Below are positions 1-8,431 of a stretch of DNA of 64,000 bases, one piece after another. Position 1 is the stretch's first letter. Each line of letters starts with the position of its first letter. Source of the DNA: Paenibacillus chitinolyticus NBRC 15660 (GTDB lineage Bacteria > Bacillota > Bacilli > Paenibacillales > NBRC-103111); assembly GCF_000739915.1 (NCBI RefSeq), contig NZ_BBJT01000011.1, forward strand, positions 1-64,000, in the 5' to 3' direction. The notes under the pieces are model-generated. The model saw nothing but the letters and a program-made list of their open reading frames with translations. It was not told the DNA's origin and ran no database searches. A program made the translations under genes and the position numbers.

Positions 1-3000
1 ATCCTTCGGCCAGCGCCTCACTCGTTACCGACCCGATCGCCAGCGCTTCGCTCGTCACCGCTCCGCTCGTCAGCGCCTCGCTCGTCACCGCGCCTGCCGC
101 CAGCGCTTCACTGGTCACCGACCCATTCGCCAGCGCTTCGCTTGTCACCGATCCGCTGGCCAGCGTCTCGCTCGTCACGGCGCCTGCCGCCAGTGCTTCG
201 CTTGTCACCGATCCGTTCGCCAGTGCCTCACTTGTCACGGCTCCACTCGCCAGTACTCCACTCGTCACGGCACCTGCCGCCAGTGCTTCGCTCGTCACGG
301 CTCCATCCGCTAACGCTTCGCTCGTCACCGCCCCGTTTGCCAGCGCTCCGCTCGTCACCGCGCCTGCCGCCAGTGTTTCGCTCGTCACCGCTCCGACCGC
401 TAGCGCTTCATTCGTCACCGACCCGTTCGCCAGCGCTTCGCTCGTCACCGACCCTGCCGACAGCGCTTCGCTCGTTACGGCTCCATCCGACAGCGCTTCG
501 CTCGTTACCGCTCCGTACGCCAGCGCTTCGCTCGTCACTGCGCCTGCCGCCAGTGCCTCGCTCGTTACGGCTCCATCCGCCAGCGCTTCGCTCGTCACCA
601 CGCGTGCCGCCAGTGCCTCGCTCGTCACCGCTCCATCCGCCAGCGCCTCGCTCGTTACGGCTCCATCCGCCAGCGCCTCGCTCGTCACCGATCCGCTCGC
701 CAGAGCTTCGCTCGTCACCGCTCCGCTCGCCAGCGCTTTACTCGTCACCGATCCGCTCGCCAGTCCTTTACTCGTCACCGATCCGTACGCCAGCGCTTTA
801 CTCGTCACCGCTCCATACGCGAGCGCTTCACTCGTCACGGCTCCACTCGCCAATGCTTCGCTCGTCACCGCTCCGTCCGCCAGCGCTTCGCTGGTCACCG
901 ATCCGTCCGCCAGCGCTTTGCTTGTCACCGCGCCTGCCGCCAGCGTTTCACTCGTCACCGATCCGTACGCCAGCGCTTCATTTGTCACCGATCCGTCCGC
1001 CAGCGCTTCGCTCGTTACCGCTCCGTTCGCCAGCTCCTCACTCGTCACCGCGCGCGCCGCCAGCGCTTCGCTGGTCACCGATCCGTACGCCAGCGCTTTA
1101 CTCGTCACCGCTCCGTACGCCAGCGCTTCGCTTGTCACAGCGCCTGCCGCCAGCGCTTCGCTTGTCACCGCACCTTCCGCCAGCGCTTTACTCGTCACCG
1201 CTCCGTACGCCAGCGCTTCGCTTGTCACCGCTCCGTACGCCAAGGCTTCGCTTGTCACCGCACCTTCTGCCAGCGCCTCACTCGTCACAGCGCCTGCCGC
1301 CAGCGCTTCACTGGTCACCGCGCCTTCCGCCAGCGCTTCGCTCGTTACCGCTCCGTACGCCAGCTCATCGCTTGTCACCGCACCCGCCGCCAGCGCTTCG
1401 CTGGTCACTGCGCCTTCCGCCAGCGCTTCGCTCGTTACCGCTCCGTACGCCAGCTCATCGCTCGTCACCGCGCCCGCCGCCAGCGCTTCGCTGGTCACCG
1501 CTCCGTACGCCAGCGCTTCACTCGTTACAGCTCCTTCCCCTAGCGCTCCACTCGTTACGGCGCCATATGCCAGCGCTCTACTCGTCACGGCGCCGCTTGC
1601 CAGCGCTACGCTCGTTACGGCGTCTTCCGCTATCGCTTCGCTCGTCACTGACCCATTCGCCAGCGCATCCCTCGTCACGGCGCCGCTCGCCAAAACACCC
1701 CTCGTCACGGCGCCTTCCGCCAGCGCCTCTCTCGTTATCGCGCCTGCCGTCAACGCTTCCCTCGTCACCGAACCTGCCGCTATCGCTTCGCTCGTCACCG
1801 AGCCTGGCGCCAGCGCTTCGCTCGTCACCGCTCCGTACGCCAGCGCTTTACTCGTCACCGAGTCTGACGCTAACTTTTCGCTCGTCACCGAACCTGCCGC
1901 CAGCGTTTCTCTCGTTACCGCCCCGTTCGCCAGCGCTTCACTCGTCACGGCTCCGCTCGCCAGCGCCTTGCTCGTCACGGCTCCGCTCGCCAATGCTTCG
2001 CTCGTCACGGCGCCTTCCGCCAGCGTTTCCTTGGTCACAGCCCCCTCCGACAATGCATCGCCGGTCACGGCTCCGCTCGCCAGCGTCTCGCTCGTCACCA
2101 CGCCTTTCGCCAAATGCTGCTGTTTAACAGAACCCGCCGCCAAATGACGTCCTTCCACAGCGTTTGAGCCGAGATGAATACCGCTAACCGCTCCTTCCTT
2201 CAAGTGGCTTCCGTTAACGCTCTGCTCGGATATTTTAGCCGCCGTAATCGCGTTGTTCGCAATATGAACGGACTGTACGCTGAACGGCTGCATATGCTCG
2301 CTTTCTACGGCTCCGCGGGCCAGCTTTTTGCTCGTTACGCTGCTGTCGTTCAGTTTGGCTGTACTGACCGCATAATCCGTCAGTTTATCCGTCGAAACCG
2401 ATTCCGTCGCAAGTTTGGATGTGGTGACGGACTGATTCGCCAAGTTAGAAGTCAAAACTGCATTTTCGTCGATATGACGGCTTTCGACAGCTCTCCGGCC
2501 GATTTTCAGTGATTTTATAGCTCCGTTCTCAATCAGCTCCTCTGTAATTTGAGCCGAGCCGATATGGGTAGAACGGATTTCTCCCTCCGCGATATGAACC
2601 GAGAGAACGGAACCGTCCGCCAAATGTTCGGGACGAACCGATTTTCTCGCAAGCTCTCGGAAGCCTACCGCTTCATCCGCCAGTTGGGCGGAATCGACGG
2701 CGCCGGGGGTCAGAGTTTCCCGTGTCACGGAACCCGGTTTCAAATGCTCGCTCCCGATCACTCCGGCTCCGATATGTTGGTCCCCCACCGAACCTTTCGC
2801 CAAGTGGACGGCATTCACCGCGCCGGAGGAAAGTTTGTCGCCCGATATCGTTCCCGGCATCAAATGGGAAGCCGAAATGCTGCCCGGCGCTATTTTTTCC
2901 CCGGTTACCGCTTCATGCCTGAGTTTCTCGGTAGTGATCGCATCTTCGGCAAGCTTCGCCGAATTAATGACATAGTTGCCCAGATGACGGGACTGGACGG

Positions 3001-4117
3001 CACCGCTTTTGATTTTATCCGAAGTCACGGCCTGATCTTCAAGCAGTTCAGGGGTTATGCTGGCTTCGGCCAAATGATGGGACTGGATCGAATAAGGAGC
3101 TAACTTGGCCGCATCAATCGTCCCGTCGGCAAGCTTCTCGACCGTGATGCTTTTATCCGCAATCTTATCACTGGTGATCGAGCGGATCTGGATATGATCG
3201 CCGTTCACGATGCCATAAGCCAGATGCTCGCGGAGCACGGCACCGGTAGCGAGTTTCTCGCTGGTTACACTGCCGTCGGCCAGTTTCGAGCGCTCAACCG
3301 AAAAGTCCTGAAGGGAGCGTGTGCCGATACTGTTCGGTTTCATTTTCGACTCGTCGATGGCGCGGCTGGCTATTTTCTCCCCCGTAACGGCGGCTTCCAC
3401 GATATCATCGGTATATACGACGCCCTCGCTGCCGCGTTCTTCTTTGCGCTCCGACAAAAGCAGCAGCGGCGAACCATTTCTGCCGGTTTTGACGGTGTCC
3501 GGCTGGGCTTGACGGTTTGAATTACCGTAATCCTCCGGAACTTCCTGAGCTTTTTGTTTTTCTGAAACATTTGGTATTTCCGATGTTTTCGGTACTTCCG
3601 GAGCCTTTGGAGCTCTCGGAGCTCTCGGAGCTTCCGGGACTGCCGGAACTTCTATAGCTTTCGGAACATCGGAAGCCACGACTACCTCATCGTCGTCCTC
3701 TTCACTTATCGAGCGTTCTTCGACCGTATCGTACACTAACAATGATTCTTCGAAATCCTCCGGCATTTCTTCGCCGGCATAGAGATCTTCGTCCCGCTGA
3801 GACTCGGCGGCAACCGACTTGATCTCGCTTTTTTCTCGAGCGGGGGATGCGGACGCCTTCGCAAAGCCTTTTACATTCGATTCCGTCTGTTTTCCTCCGC
3901 CGGCAGCCCCTTCGGCTTTCGCCCTAAGGAGGCCCTGAGGCTTCGGCCGCTCGGCTTTACGGACCGCTTCGGCTTCCGCTTTGGATACGGCGGCATCGGC
4001 ACGCTCTTTCTTCTTCTTCGGCTCCTCATCCAGCCAACGCAACTCATTCATGCTCGCATTGTATTTACTGGGGGCCGGACGCTGTGGGCCGGACGCCGGG
4101 TTTTTCTTTTTTTTCAT
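1..4117 (-). CDS. Giant decapeptide-repeat protein (WIAG-tail type), C-terminus beyond window
   Basis: At least 1372 codons are open on the minus strand with no stop before the window edge, so the gene is partial. Start ATG at 4117 lies 6 nt after AAAGGGAG; an in-frame ATG at 4123 abuts that site and is less likely. Residues 1-230 are charged and low complexity, opening with MKKKK, then Lys/Glu/Ala-rich, an acidic patch, and a Pro-rich VP/AP stretch near residues 150-185. No signal peptide is visible. From about residue 232 to the edge the protein is about 114 decapeptides without a break in register, consensus x-G-A-V-T-S-E-A-L-A. The first 44 or so copies are diverged and the next 70 nearly identical. 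This style is typical of Paenibacillus/Brevibacillus proteins called WIAG-tail; the diagnostic tail would be outside the window. A surface or spore-coat role is inferred from the neighbours and a sigma-K-like promoter. Confidence 0.8.
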   Translation of the reverse strand, partial: MKKKKNPASGPQRPAPSKYNASMNELRWLDEEPKKKKERADAAVSKAEAEAVRKAERPKPQGLLRAKAEGAAGGGKQTESNVKGFAKASASPAREKSEIKSVAAESQRDEDLYAGEEMPEDFEESLLVYDTVEERSISEEDDDEVVVASDVPKAIEVPAVPEAPRAPRAPKAPEVPKTSEIPNVSEKQKAQEVPEDYGNSNRQAQPDTVKTGRNGSPLLLLSERKEERGSEGVVYTDDIVEAAVTGEKIASRAIDESKMKPNSIGTRSLQDFSVERSKLADGSVTSEKLATGAVLREHLAYGIVNGDHIQIRSITSDKIADKSITVEKLADGTIDAAKLAPYSIQSHHLAEASITPELLEDQAVTSDKIKSGAVQSRHLGNYVINSAKLAEDAITTEKLRHEAVTGEKIAPGSISASHLMPGTISGDKLSSGAVNAVHLAKGSVGDQHIGAGVIGSEHLKPGSVTRETLTPGAVDSAQLADEAVGFRELARKSVRPEHLADGSVLSVHIAEGEIRSTHIGSAQITEELIENGAIKSLKIGRRAVESRHIDENAVLTSNLANQSVTTSKLATESVSTDKLTDYAVSTAKLNDSSVTSKKLARGAVESEHMQPFSVQSVHIANNAITAAKISEQSVNGSHLKEGAVSGIHLGSNAVEGRHLAAGSVKQQHLAKGVVTSETLASGAVTGDALSEGAVTKETLAEGAVTSEALASGAVTSKALASGAVTSEALANGAVTRETLAAGSVTSEKLASDSVTSKALAYGAVTSEALAPGSVTSEAIAAGSVTREALTAGAITREALAEGAVTRGVLASGAVTRDALANGSVTSEAIAEDAVTSVALASGAVTSRALAYGAVTSGALGEGAVTSEALAYGAVTSEALAAGAVTSDELAYGAVTSEALAEGAVTSEALAAGAVTSDELAYGAVTSEALAEGAVTSEALAAGAVTSEALAEGAVTSEALAYGAVTSEALAYGAVTSKALAEGAVTSEALAAGAVTSEALAYGAVTSKALAYGSVTSEALAARAVTSEELANGAVTSEALADGSVTNEALAYGSVTSETLAAGAVTSKALADGSVTSEALADGAVTSEALASGAVTSEALAYGAVTSKALAYGSVTSKGLASGSVTSKALASGAVTSEALASGSVTSEALADGAVTSEALADGAVTSEALAARVVTSEALADGAVTSEALAAGAVTSEALAYGAVTSEALSDGAVTSEALSAGSVTSEALANGSVTNEALAVGAVTSETLAAGAVTSGALANGAVTSEALADGAVTSEALAAGAVTSGVLASGAVTSEALANGSVTSEALAAGAVTSETLASGSVTSEALANGSVTSEALAAGAVTSEALTSGAVTSEALAIGSVTSEALAEG
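2..3424 (-). repeat. 30-bp coding tandem repeat array, about 114 copies
   Basis: The period is exactly 30 bp (10 codons) throughout. Positions 2-2104 hold about 70 near-identical units whose + strand reads roughly gccagcgcttcgctcgtcac plus ten bases; variation is mostly at third codon positions and at one hypervariable residue between units. Positions 2105-3424 hold about 44 diverged units (for example GSVTSEKLAT, GAVLREHLAY, RSITSDKIAD) that keep only the V/I at position 3 and the L/I near position 8. The gradient from diverged (N-terminal) to homogenised (C-terminal) fits recent expansion or gene conversion of the distal part. The period also leaves long open frames on the + strand, which are not genes. 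Confidence 0.95.
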
Positions 4118-4150
4118 TCCCATCTCCCTTTCCGGTTCTTCTCCCTCCTG

Positions 4151-4179
4151 TATTCTATGCAGCGTTCCGCTCCGGTGTT
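4151..4179 (-). promoter_or_regulatory. Sigma-K-like promoter before the repeat protein
   Basis: On the minus strand, -35 AACA (4179-4176), a 16-bp spacer, then -10 CATAGAATA (4159-4151). This fits the Bacillus subtilis sigma-K pattern mACm-N16/17-CATAnnnTA exactly. The expected start is about 25-30 nt upstream of the ATG. The -10 is also 7/8 to the sigma-E -10, so sigma-E is the alternative; both act in the mother cell. Confidence 0.5.
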
Positions 4180-4238
4180 TATGCCTATTTATGAAAAAAA
4201 GGGCGCGGATACGCTCCGGCCCCGATCACATATTTTTT

Positions 4239-5390
4239 TCAGGGCAGCAGATCGTAAAAAGTCCGCTGTCTCTGCGCCATCTTCTCCCACGTGTACAGCT
4301 CCGCCACCCGCTCCAGGGAGCGCTGGCCCATCTGCCGCCTCAGCTCGTCGTCGGCCAGAAGCCGGGAGATGGCCTGCGCCAGCTCCGCTTCCACCGATTG
4401 AAGGGGCACCAGCAGCCCCGTTGCTTCGTGGAGAACAATCTCGGGAATCCCCCCGACACGTGTGGCGACGACCGGAACTCCCGAGGACATGGCCTCCACG
4501 TTGACGAGGCCGAACGCTTCGATCCGCAGCGAAGGAACGGCGACGACATCGGCGAGACGGAACCAGGCCGGGATCGAATCGTGCGACACGTAAGGAATGA
4601 AGCGGATGTGGCCCGGATACCGGGCCGCCAGCCTTTTCAGCTTCCTGACGTATGCGGTCTGTTTCGTGCTGCCGTAGCCCGCCCCGCCGATGACGAGCAG
4701 CACCGCATCCGGGTGAGCGGCAAACACGGCGGGCATCGCGTGCAGAAGCTGCTCGACGCCCTTCATCGGCCTAAGCCGTCCGGCGAAGACAATCACTTTG
4801 CGTCCCGACAGCCCCAGGGACGCCAGCATTTCCTGCCGGGCTTCCTCGTGAAACATCCGGGGAGCGAAAATGGACGGGTCCGCTCCCAGCGGATTCACCA
4901 CAACCTTATTTGCGACAGAAGGCGCGCGCCGGATAACCTCCTGGCGCAAATAATCGCTGTTGACGAAAATAAGGTCGGCGCAGCGGAGGCATTCGGCGAC
5001 CTCTTTGCGCCCGATGTGAGGCTTCGAGATGAACGTGATCGAATGCAGCCCGAGGCAAATGGTCGCCCGGTTCATCCGCTTCCGTAAATAACGGACGAAC
5101 CGGGGACGATTCTCCACCTGAATAAGATCGGGGTTCATCGGTTTCAGCTCCCGGTAAACGGCCTCGATATACGGAAGGCCGCTCTTGTAGCTCGGCCGCA
5201 CATAAGTGACCCCTCCGATCTGTTCTCTTGCCGGTCTGCGTCTCGTTCTTCTGCCCAATACGGTGACTTGCGCCGCCGCCTCACTGAGCCGATCCGCCAG
5301 CCGCTCCACCACATGCTCGACCGAACTGCTGGTACCGGAAGGAACGGCGAACGATCCCGGCGACACAATAGCGATGGATGAGATGTTCAT
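4239..5390 (-). CDS. GT4-family glycosyltransferase, spore coat CotSA-like
   Basis: 383 aa. It transfers a sugar from a nucleotide-sugar donor; the acceptor is unknown. The N-terminal Rossmann half begins IAIVSPGSFAVPSGTSSSVE, and the C-terminal half carries the GT4 donor-site features: FAGRLRPMKGVEQLL, and E-AFGLVNV-E (the EX7E motif) near residue 290, followed by GVPVVATRVGGIPE. Length and organisation match GT-B family 4 enzymes; the N-terminus resembles Bacillus CotSA (a spore coat glycosyltransferase). Two ATGs are adjacent; the second (5390) sits 6 nt from AGGAAGG and is preferred over 5393. The gene lies 16 bp after the YkuD gene and about 120 bp before the repeat-protein gene on the same strand, so glycosylation of the Ser/Thr-bearing repeats is a reasonable inference, not shown. 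Confidence 0.85.
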   Translation of the reverse strand: MNISSIAIVSPGSFAVPSGTSSSVEHVVERLADRLSEAAAQVTVLGRRTRRRPAREQIGGVTYVRPSYKSGLPYIEAVYRELKPMNPDLIQVENRPRFVRYLRKRMNRATICLGLHSITFISKPHIGRKEVAECLRCADLIFVNSDYLRQEVIRRAPSVANKVVVNPLGADPSIFAPRMFHEEARQEMLASLGLSGRKVIVFAGRLRPMKGVEQLLHAMPAVFAAHPDAVLLVIGGAGYGSTKQTAYVRKLKRLAARYPGHIRFIPYVSHDSIPAWFRLADVVAVPSLRIEAFGLVNVEAMSSGVPVVATRVGGIPEIVLHEATGLLVPLQSVEAELAQAISRLLADDELRRQMGQRSLERVAELYTWEKMAQRQRTFYDLLP

Positions 5391-5406
5391 CATTCACCTT
5401 CCTCTC

Positions 5407-5742
5407 TTATGGGTGAATCCTCACGACAGTACCTATCGGAACGACGCGGGACAGCGCCAGCACATCCTTGTTTTGCATTCTTATGCAGCCGTGGGACGAA
5501 CGCTTGCCTATGGAAGAAGGATCGTTGGTTCCATGGATGCCGTAATGCTTCTTCGATAATCCCATCCAGAGAACCCCGAAGGGTCCGCCGGGATTCGGCT
5601 CCTTGTTGACGATGGTGAACGTCCCTGCCGGAGTACTCGTTCCCACCTTCCCTACACCGACCGGATAAGTATTCACTGTTTTACCGTCATCAGATAACGT
5701 CAGGACAAACGTCGAGGTATTGATATCTATGGAATATGCCAT
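5407..5742 (-). CDS. YkuD-family L,D-transpeptidase, minimal catalytic domain
   Basis: 111 aa, just the catalytic domain, with no LysM domain, signal peptide or membrane segment visible. The motif HGTN-x6[10 protein letters not shown] spans about residues 70-89, giving catalytic Cys86 with His84 and Arg88. Such enzymes make or remodel 3-3 peptidoglycan cross-links or anchor proteins to the wall. The absence of an export signal suggests it works after incorporation into the spore or in the mother cell, as proposed for B. subtilis YkuD. Start ATG has a full AAGGAGGT site 8 nt upstream. It is the first gene of the YkuD, GT4, repeat-protein series. Confidence 0.9.
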   Translation of the reverse strand: MAYSIDINTSTFVLTLSDDGKTVNTYPVGVGKVGTSTPAGTFTIVNKEPNPGGPFGVLWMGLSKKHYGIHGTNDPSSIGKRSSHGCIRMQNKDVLALSRVVPIGTVVRIHP

Positions 5743-5802
5743 CTTATGACCTCCTTAGGTACTGCATCCGGATCTTCTAACCTCTGAAAAACGCTCCTTC
5801 TA

Positions 5803-5832
5803 TATAATATGACGGGCGGACTCGCCTTGGTT
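5803..5832 (-). promoter_or_regulatory. Sigma-K-like promoter before the YkuD gene
   Basis: Minus strand -35 AACC (5832-5829), a 17-bp spacer, -10 CATATTATA (5811-5803), again matching mACm-N16/17-CATAnnnTA. It lies about 60 bp before the YkuD start. Having the same pattern twice in this short locus raises confidence in both sites. Confidence 0.45.
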
Positions 5833-6031
5833 GGGTAAAATGTCAATAGAAAAACAACCACTGTCGGGTCTTGCCTGAAATCCGAGGCCGGATGCCCGGC
5901 GGCGCTTCCTTTTTAAGACCGCATTAAATGCGATAAAAATAAGTTCTATTTATTTTGTACAGGAAGCGGCGCCTTCCCTTATGCTAAGCTGACGTTAACG
6001 AATCCATTTTAATAGGAAAGGAAGATAAACA

Positions 6032-6412
6032 ATGACGAAGGGATTCACTTCCTGTCTGCAAATTTTTCCGGTCCCCCGTCCGGGCGAAACGGCGGTTTTT
6101 TACGAGCGCCTGGGCTTCAGGGCCGTCTATTATCTCGAAGCCTCAGAGCCTCACGTCTGCCTCTACAAAGACGCCGTCGAAATCGTGCTGACGAAGTCCA
6201 AGCTGGACGAGGTCGTGCCGAACCGGGTCGTTCACGGCTACGGATACGACGCGTACTTGATCACGGACTCCCAGGAGGAAATCGAAGCCGAGCTCGTCCG
6301 GTTGGGCGTCAAAATCGTCCGCCCCCTGTCCGTAACGGACTACGACAACCGCGAGCTGGTCTTCGAAGATATCGACGGACGCTGGATCGCGGTGGGCAAA
6401 AAACAAAATTAA
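6032..6412 (+). CDS. VOC superfamily (glyoxalase/dioxygenase fold) protein
   Basis: 126 aa, one vicinal-oxygen-chelate module pair. The opening (FTSCLQIFPVPRPGETAVFYERLGF) and the closing (VFEDIDGRWIAVGKK) are typical of VOC proteins, where the first strand and the terminal Glu supply metal ligands or binding contacts. Function within the superfamily (glyoxalase, dioxygenase, antibiotic-binding or resistance) cannot be told. The ribosome site AAAGGAAG precedes the ATG. A strong hairpin follows directly. It is monocistronic and convergent with the ABC transporter unit. Confidence 0.75.
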   Translation: MTKGFTSCLQIFPVPRPGETAVFYERLGFRAVYYLEASEPHVCLYKDAVEIVLTKSKLDEVVPNRVVHGYGYDAYLITDSQEEIEAELVRLGVKIVRPLSVTDYDNRELVFEDIDGRWIAVGKKQN

Positions 6413-6448
6413 AAAACAGGACCGCCCATTAATAGGCGGTCCTGTTTT
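6413..6448. terminator. Bidirectional intrinsic terminator
   Basis: A perfect 14-bp stem (6413-6426 with 6435-6448), an 8-nt loop, and A/T runs on both flanks. It serves the VOC gene on + and the permease gene ending at 6513 on minus. Confidence 0.9.
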
Positions 6449-6512
6449 ATTCGCGAGGCATTCCGGCGGTACGGTCGTGTTCACCACAATCCGGCGCTGT
6501 ACGCATGTTATC

Positions 6513-7421
6513 TTATTTGATGCCCGACTGCATAAAGCTGTTCATAAACTGGCGCTGGAACAGCAGGAAGCCCGCCAGAAGCGGCGCAATCACGATCAGC
6601 GTCGCCGCGCTCACCTCGGCCCACTGGGCTCCGGTCTCGAACGATTGGGCGAAAATAGCCAGCCCGACCGTCAAAGGACGATTTTCTACCGAGTTCGTTA
6701 CGATAAGCGGCCAGAGGAAGTTGTTCCAGTGATAGCTGACCGATACGAGGGCAAAGGCCACGTAAGACGGCCGGGCAAGGGGCACATAGATGCGCCACAG
6801 AATCTGCCACTTCGTGCAGCCCTCCATCACGGCGGCTTCATCCAGCTCGGGAGGAATCGTCTTGAACATCTGCCTCAGCAGAAAAATACCGAAAGCCGAA
6901 GCGAAATACGGAAGCATGATCCCGAGCTTCGTGTCGAGCAGGCTCAGCTCCTTGAGCACGTTATAGTTCGGGAAAACGAGCACGTCGGCCGGAATCATGA
7001 TCTGCACGAGAAACAGCATGAAGACAAACTCTTTGCCCTTGAAATTCAGCCGGGCGAACGCGAAGGCCGCCATCGTAACGGTGAGCAGCTGAACGACCAG
7101 AATGCCCCCGGTAATGAGCAGCGTGTTGCCGTAGTACAGCCCGAACGGAGCGGCCGACCAGACATGCTGGAAATGCTCCAGCGTAAAATCCCACGACAGT
7201 GTGGGATTGATCACGGAATCTTTGGGCCGGAATGCGGTCCACAGCATCCAGACCAGTGGTACGATCCAGACGAGCGCGACGAGAAACATCAGCGCATTCA
7301 GCCAGAAATCGAGGGTCAGCGGTCCGCGTGCGAGCAGCCTGCGTCTGGCGGATGCGGGTCTCTCCGTCCCGCCCCGGCGCGAAGCTTCGGGTGCCGCTGT
7401 CCCGGCGGTTGTGGAAGTCAT
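6513..7421 (-). CDS. ABC transporter permease, MalG/UgpE type
   Basis: 302 aa inner-membrane component of a carbohydrate-uptake (CUT1) type importer. About six hydrophobic segments follow an N-terminal Arg-rich cytoplasmic stretch, and the EAA loop that docks the ATPase reads ELDEAAVMEGCTKWQILWRI near the middle. An in-frame GTG at 7430 would touch the ribosome site; ATG at 7421 is 9 nt after AAGGAGG and is preferred. It is the last gene of the glpP-HAD-ugp-like unit, 29 bp after the partner permease. Substrate is inferred to be glycerol-3-phosphate or a related phosphodiester or sugar from that context. No ATPase gene is present here. Confidence 0.85.
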   Translation of the reverse strand: MTSTTAGTAAPEASRRGGTERPASARRRLLARGPLTLDFWLNALMFLVALVWIVPLVWMLWTAFRPKDSVINPTLSWDFTLEHFQHVWSAAPFGLYYGNTLLITGGILVVQLLTVTMAAFAFARLNFKGKEFVFMLFLVQIMIPADVLVFPNYNVLKELSLLDTKLGIMLPYFASAFGIFLLRQMFKTIPPELDEAAVMEGCTKWQILWRIYVPLARPSYVAFALVSVSYHWNNFLWPLIVTNSVENRPLTVGLAIFAQSFETGAQWAEVSAATLIVIAPLLAGFLLFQRQFMNSFMQSGIK

Positions 7422-7450
7422 GAGTTCCACCCTCCTTTTTTAGCGCAAAA

Positions 7451-8341
7451 TTAACGGTAGTGAATGTTCTTGTCCAGTCCGAAATACTGGAGCGCCGCAA
7501 GCGCCATCAGCAGAACGATCATCACCATGGTTAAAGCCGAGGCCAGCCCCTGATCCCAGAAGCTGAAAGCCGTATCGTAAATATAGAAAAGAAGAAGGTT
7601 GCTCGCGTTGTCGGGTCCGCCCTTCGTCATGATGAACAGGTGATCGACCAGCTTGAACGAATTCGTCAAAGCCACGATCATGACAAACAGCGTCGTCGGC
7701 ATAAGCAGCGGAAACGTAATTTTACGAAAAACGGTCCAGCGTCCGACCCCGTCCATTTCGGCGGATTCGTACAAGTCCTTCGGAATATTCTGCAGGCCGG
7801 CGAGATAAAAAATCATCAGATATCCCGCTTCTTTCCAGACGATCATCGCAATCATCGCCCACATGACCGTGTCCTGGCTTCCCAGAATGTTGGCCGCCTG
7901 GGATTGCCCCAGCCAGCCCATCCCTCTGCTGAGCAGCCCGTACTGCGGCGTATAAATGAACAGCCACACGTTGGCGATGGCGATCATCGGAATCATGTTC
8001 GGGTAAAAGAAAGCCGTACGGACGAAACCTTTCGCCCGGAGCGCTTTATTGGCGAACGCCGCCATGACCAGCGCGAGCGCAATGGCCGTCGGCACCGTAC
8101 CCAGCGCAAACCAGACGTTGTTGCGGAGTACTTTCCAGAAGACGGCATCCTCCGCCATGTTCTTGTAATTGTCGAGACCCGTGAAAATCGGCTGAGGCGT
8201 AGCCAGATCAGCCTGATAGAAGCTTAAGATCAGTGTCTTGAGCATCGGATAAAACGTAAAAAGAATAAGAAACACCAGCGACGGCAGCAGAAGCAGCCAT
8301 GCAAACCCGTTTTCTTTCCAAACCGCGACTTTCCCGGTCAT
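7451..8341 (-). CDS. ABC transporter permease, MalF/UgpA type
   Basis: 296 aa, six predicted membrane spans starting with FAWLLLLPSLVFLILFTFYP, and an EAA loop (IPKDLYESAEMDGVGRWTVF, then RKITFPLL). It forms the channel heterodimer with the following permease. Upstream in-frame TTG/GTG codons exist, but the ATG at 8341 has GGGAGG 7 nt upstream, and MTGKVAVWKENGFAW is a normal N-terminus for this family. A 7-bp inverted repeat (8383-8409) between it and the lipoprotein gene may help keep the lipoprotein message more abundant. Confidence 0.85.
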   Translation of the reverse strand: MTGKVAVWKENGFAWLLLLPSLVFLILFTFYPMLKTLILSFYQADLATPQPIFTGLDNYKNMAEDAVFWKVLRNNVWFALGTVPTAIALALVMAAFANKALRAKGFVRTAFFYPNMIPMIAIANVWLFIYTPQYGLLSRGMGWLGQSQAANILGSQDTVMWAMIAMIVWKEAGYLMIFYLAGLQNIPKDLYESAEMDGVGRWTVFRKITFPLLMPTTLFVMIVALTNSFKLVDHLFIMTKGGPDNASNLLLFYIYDTAFSFWDQGLASALTMVMIVLLMALAALQYFGLDKNIHYR

Positions 8342-8431
8342 TGTCTTCCCTCCCTGCGGTTTCCGGCCGGTTGAATAAAGAATCGGCAGAGCCAAGGAGA
8401 CCCTGCCGACCGCATTTCCGATCCGGCCCGC

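Noticed and set aside
1-2104. Possible CRISPR-like array because of the regular 30-bp spacing
   Set aside because: No unique spacers between copies; the units are contiguous codons of one protein.
142-2147. Two long + strand open readings (661 and 409 codons) full of Arg/Ser/Pro or Ser/Leu/Val/Thr decapeptides
   Set aside because: They are other frames of the 30-bp repeat array of the minus-strand gene; no ribosome site, and the period itself keeps them open.
2174-3520. Several + strand readings of 60-180 codons over the diverged repeats
   Set aside because: Antisense to the repeat protein, whose minus-strand frame stays in exact decapeptide register over the whole stretch.
8383-8409. Small hairpin in the lipoprotein-permease gap as a terminator
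   Set aside because: Only 7 bp with a 13-nt loop and no T run; at most an RNA-stability element.
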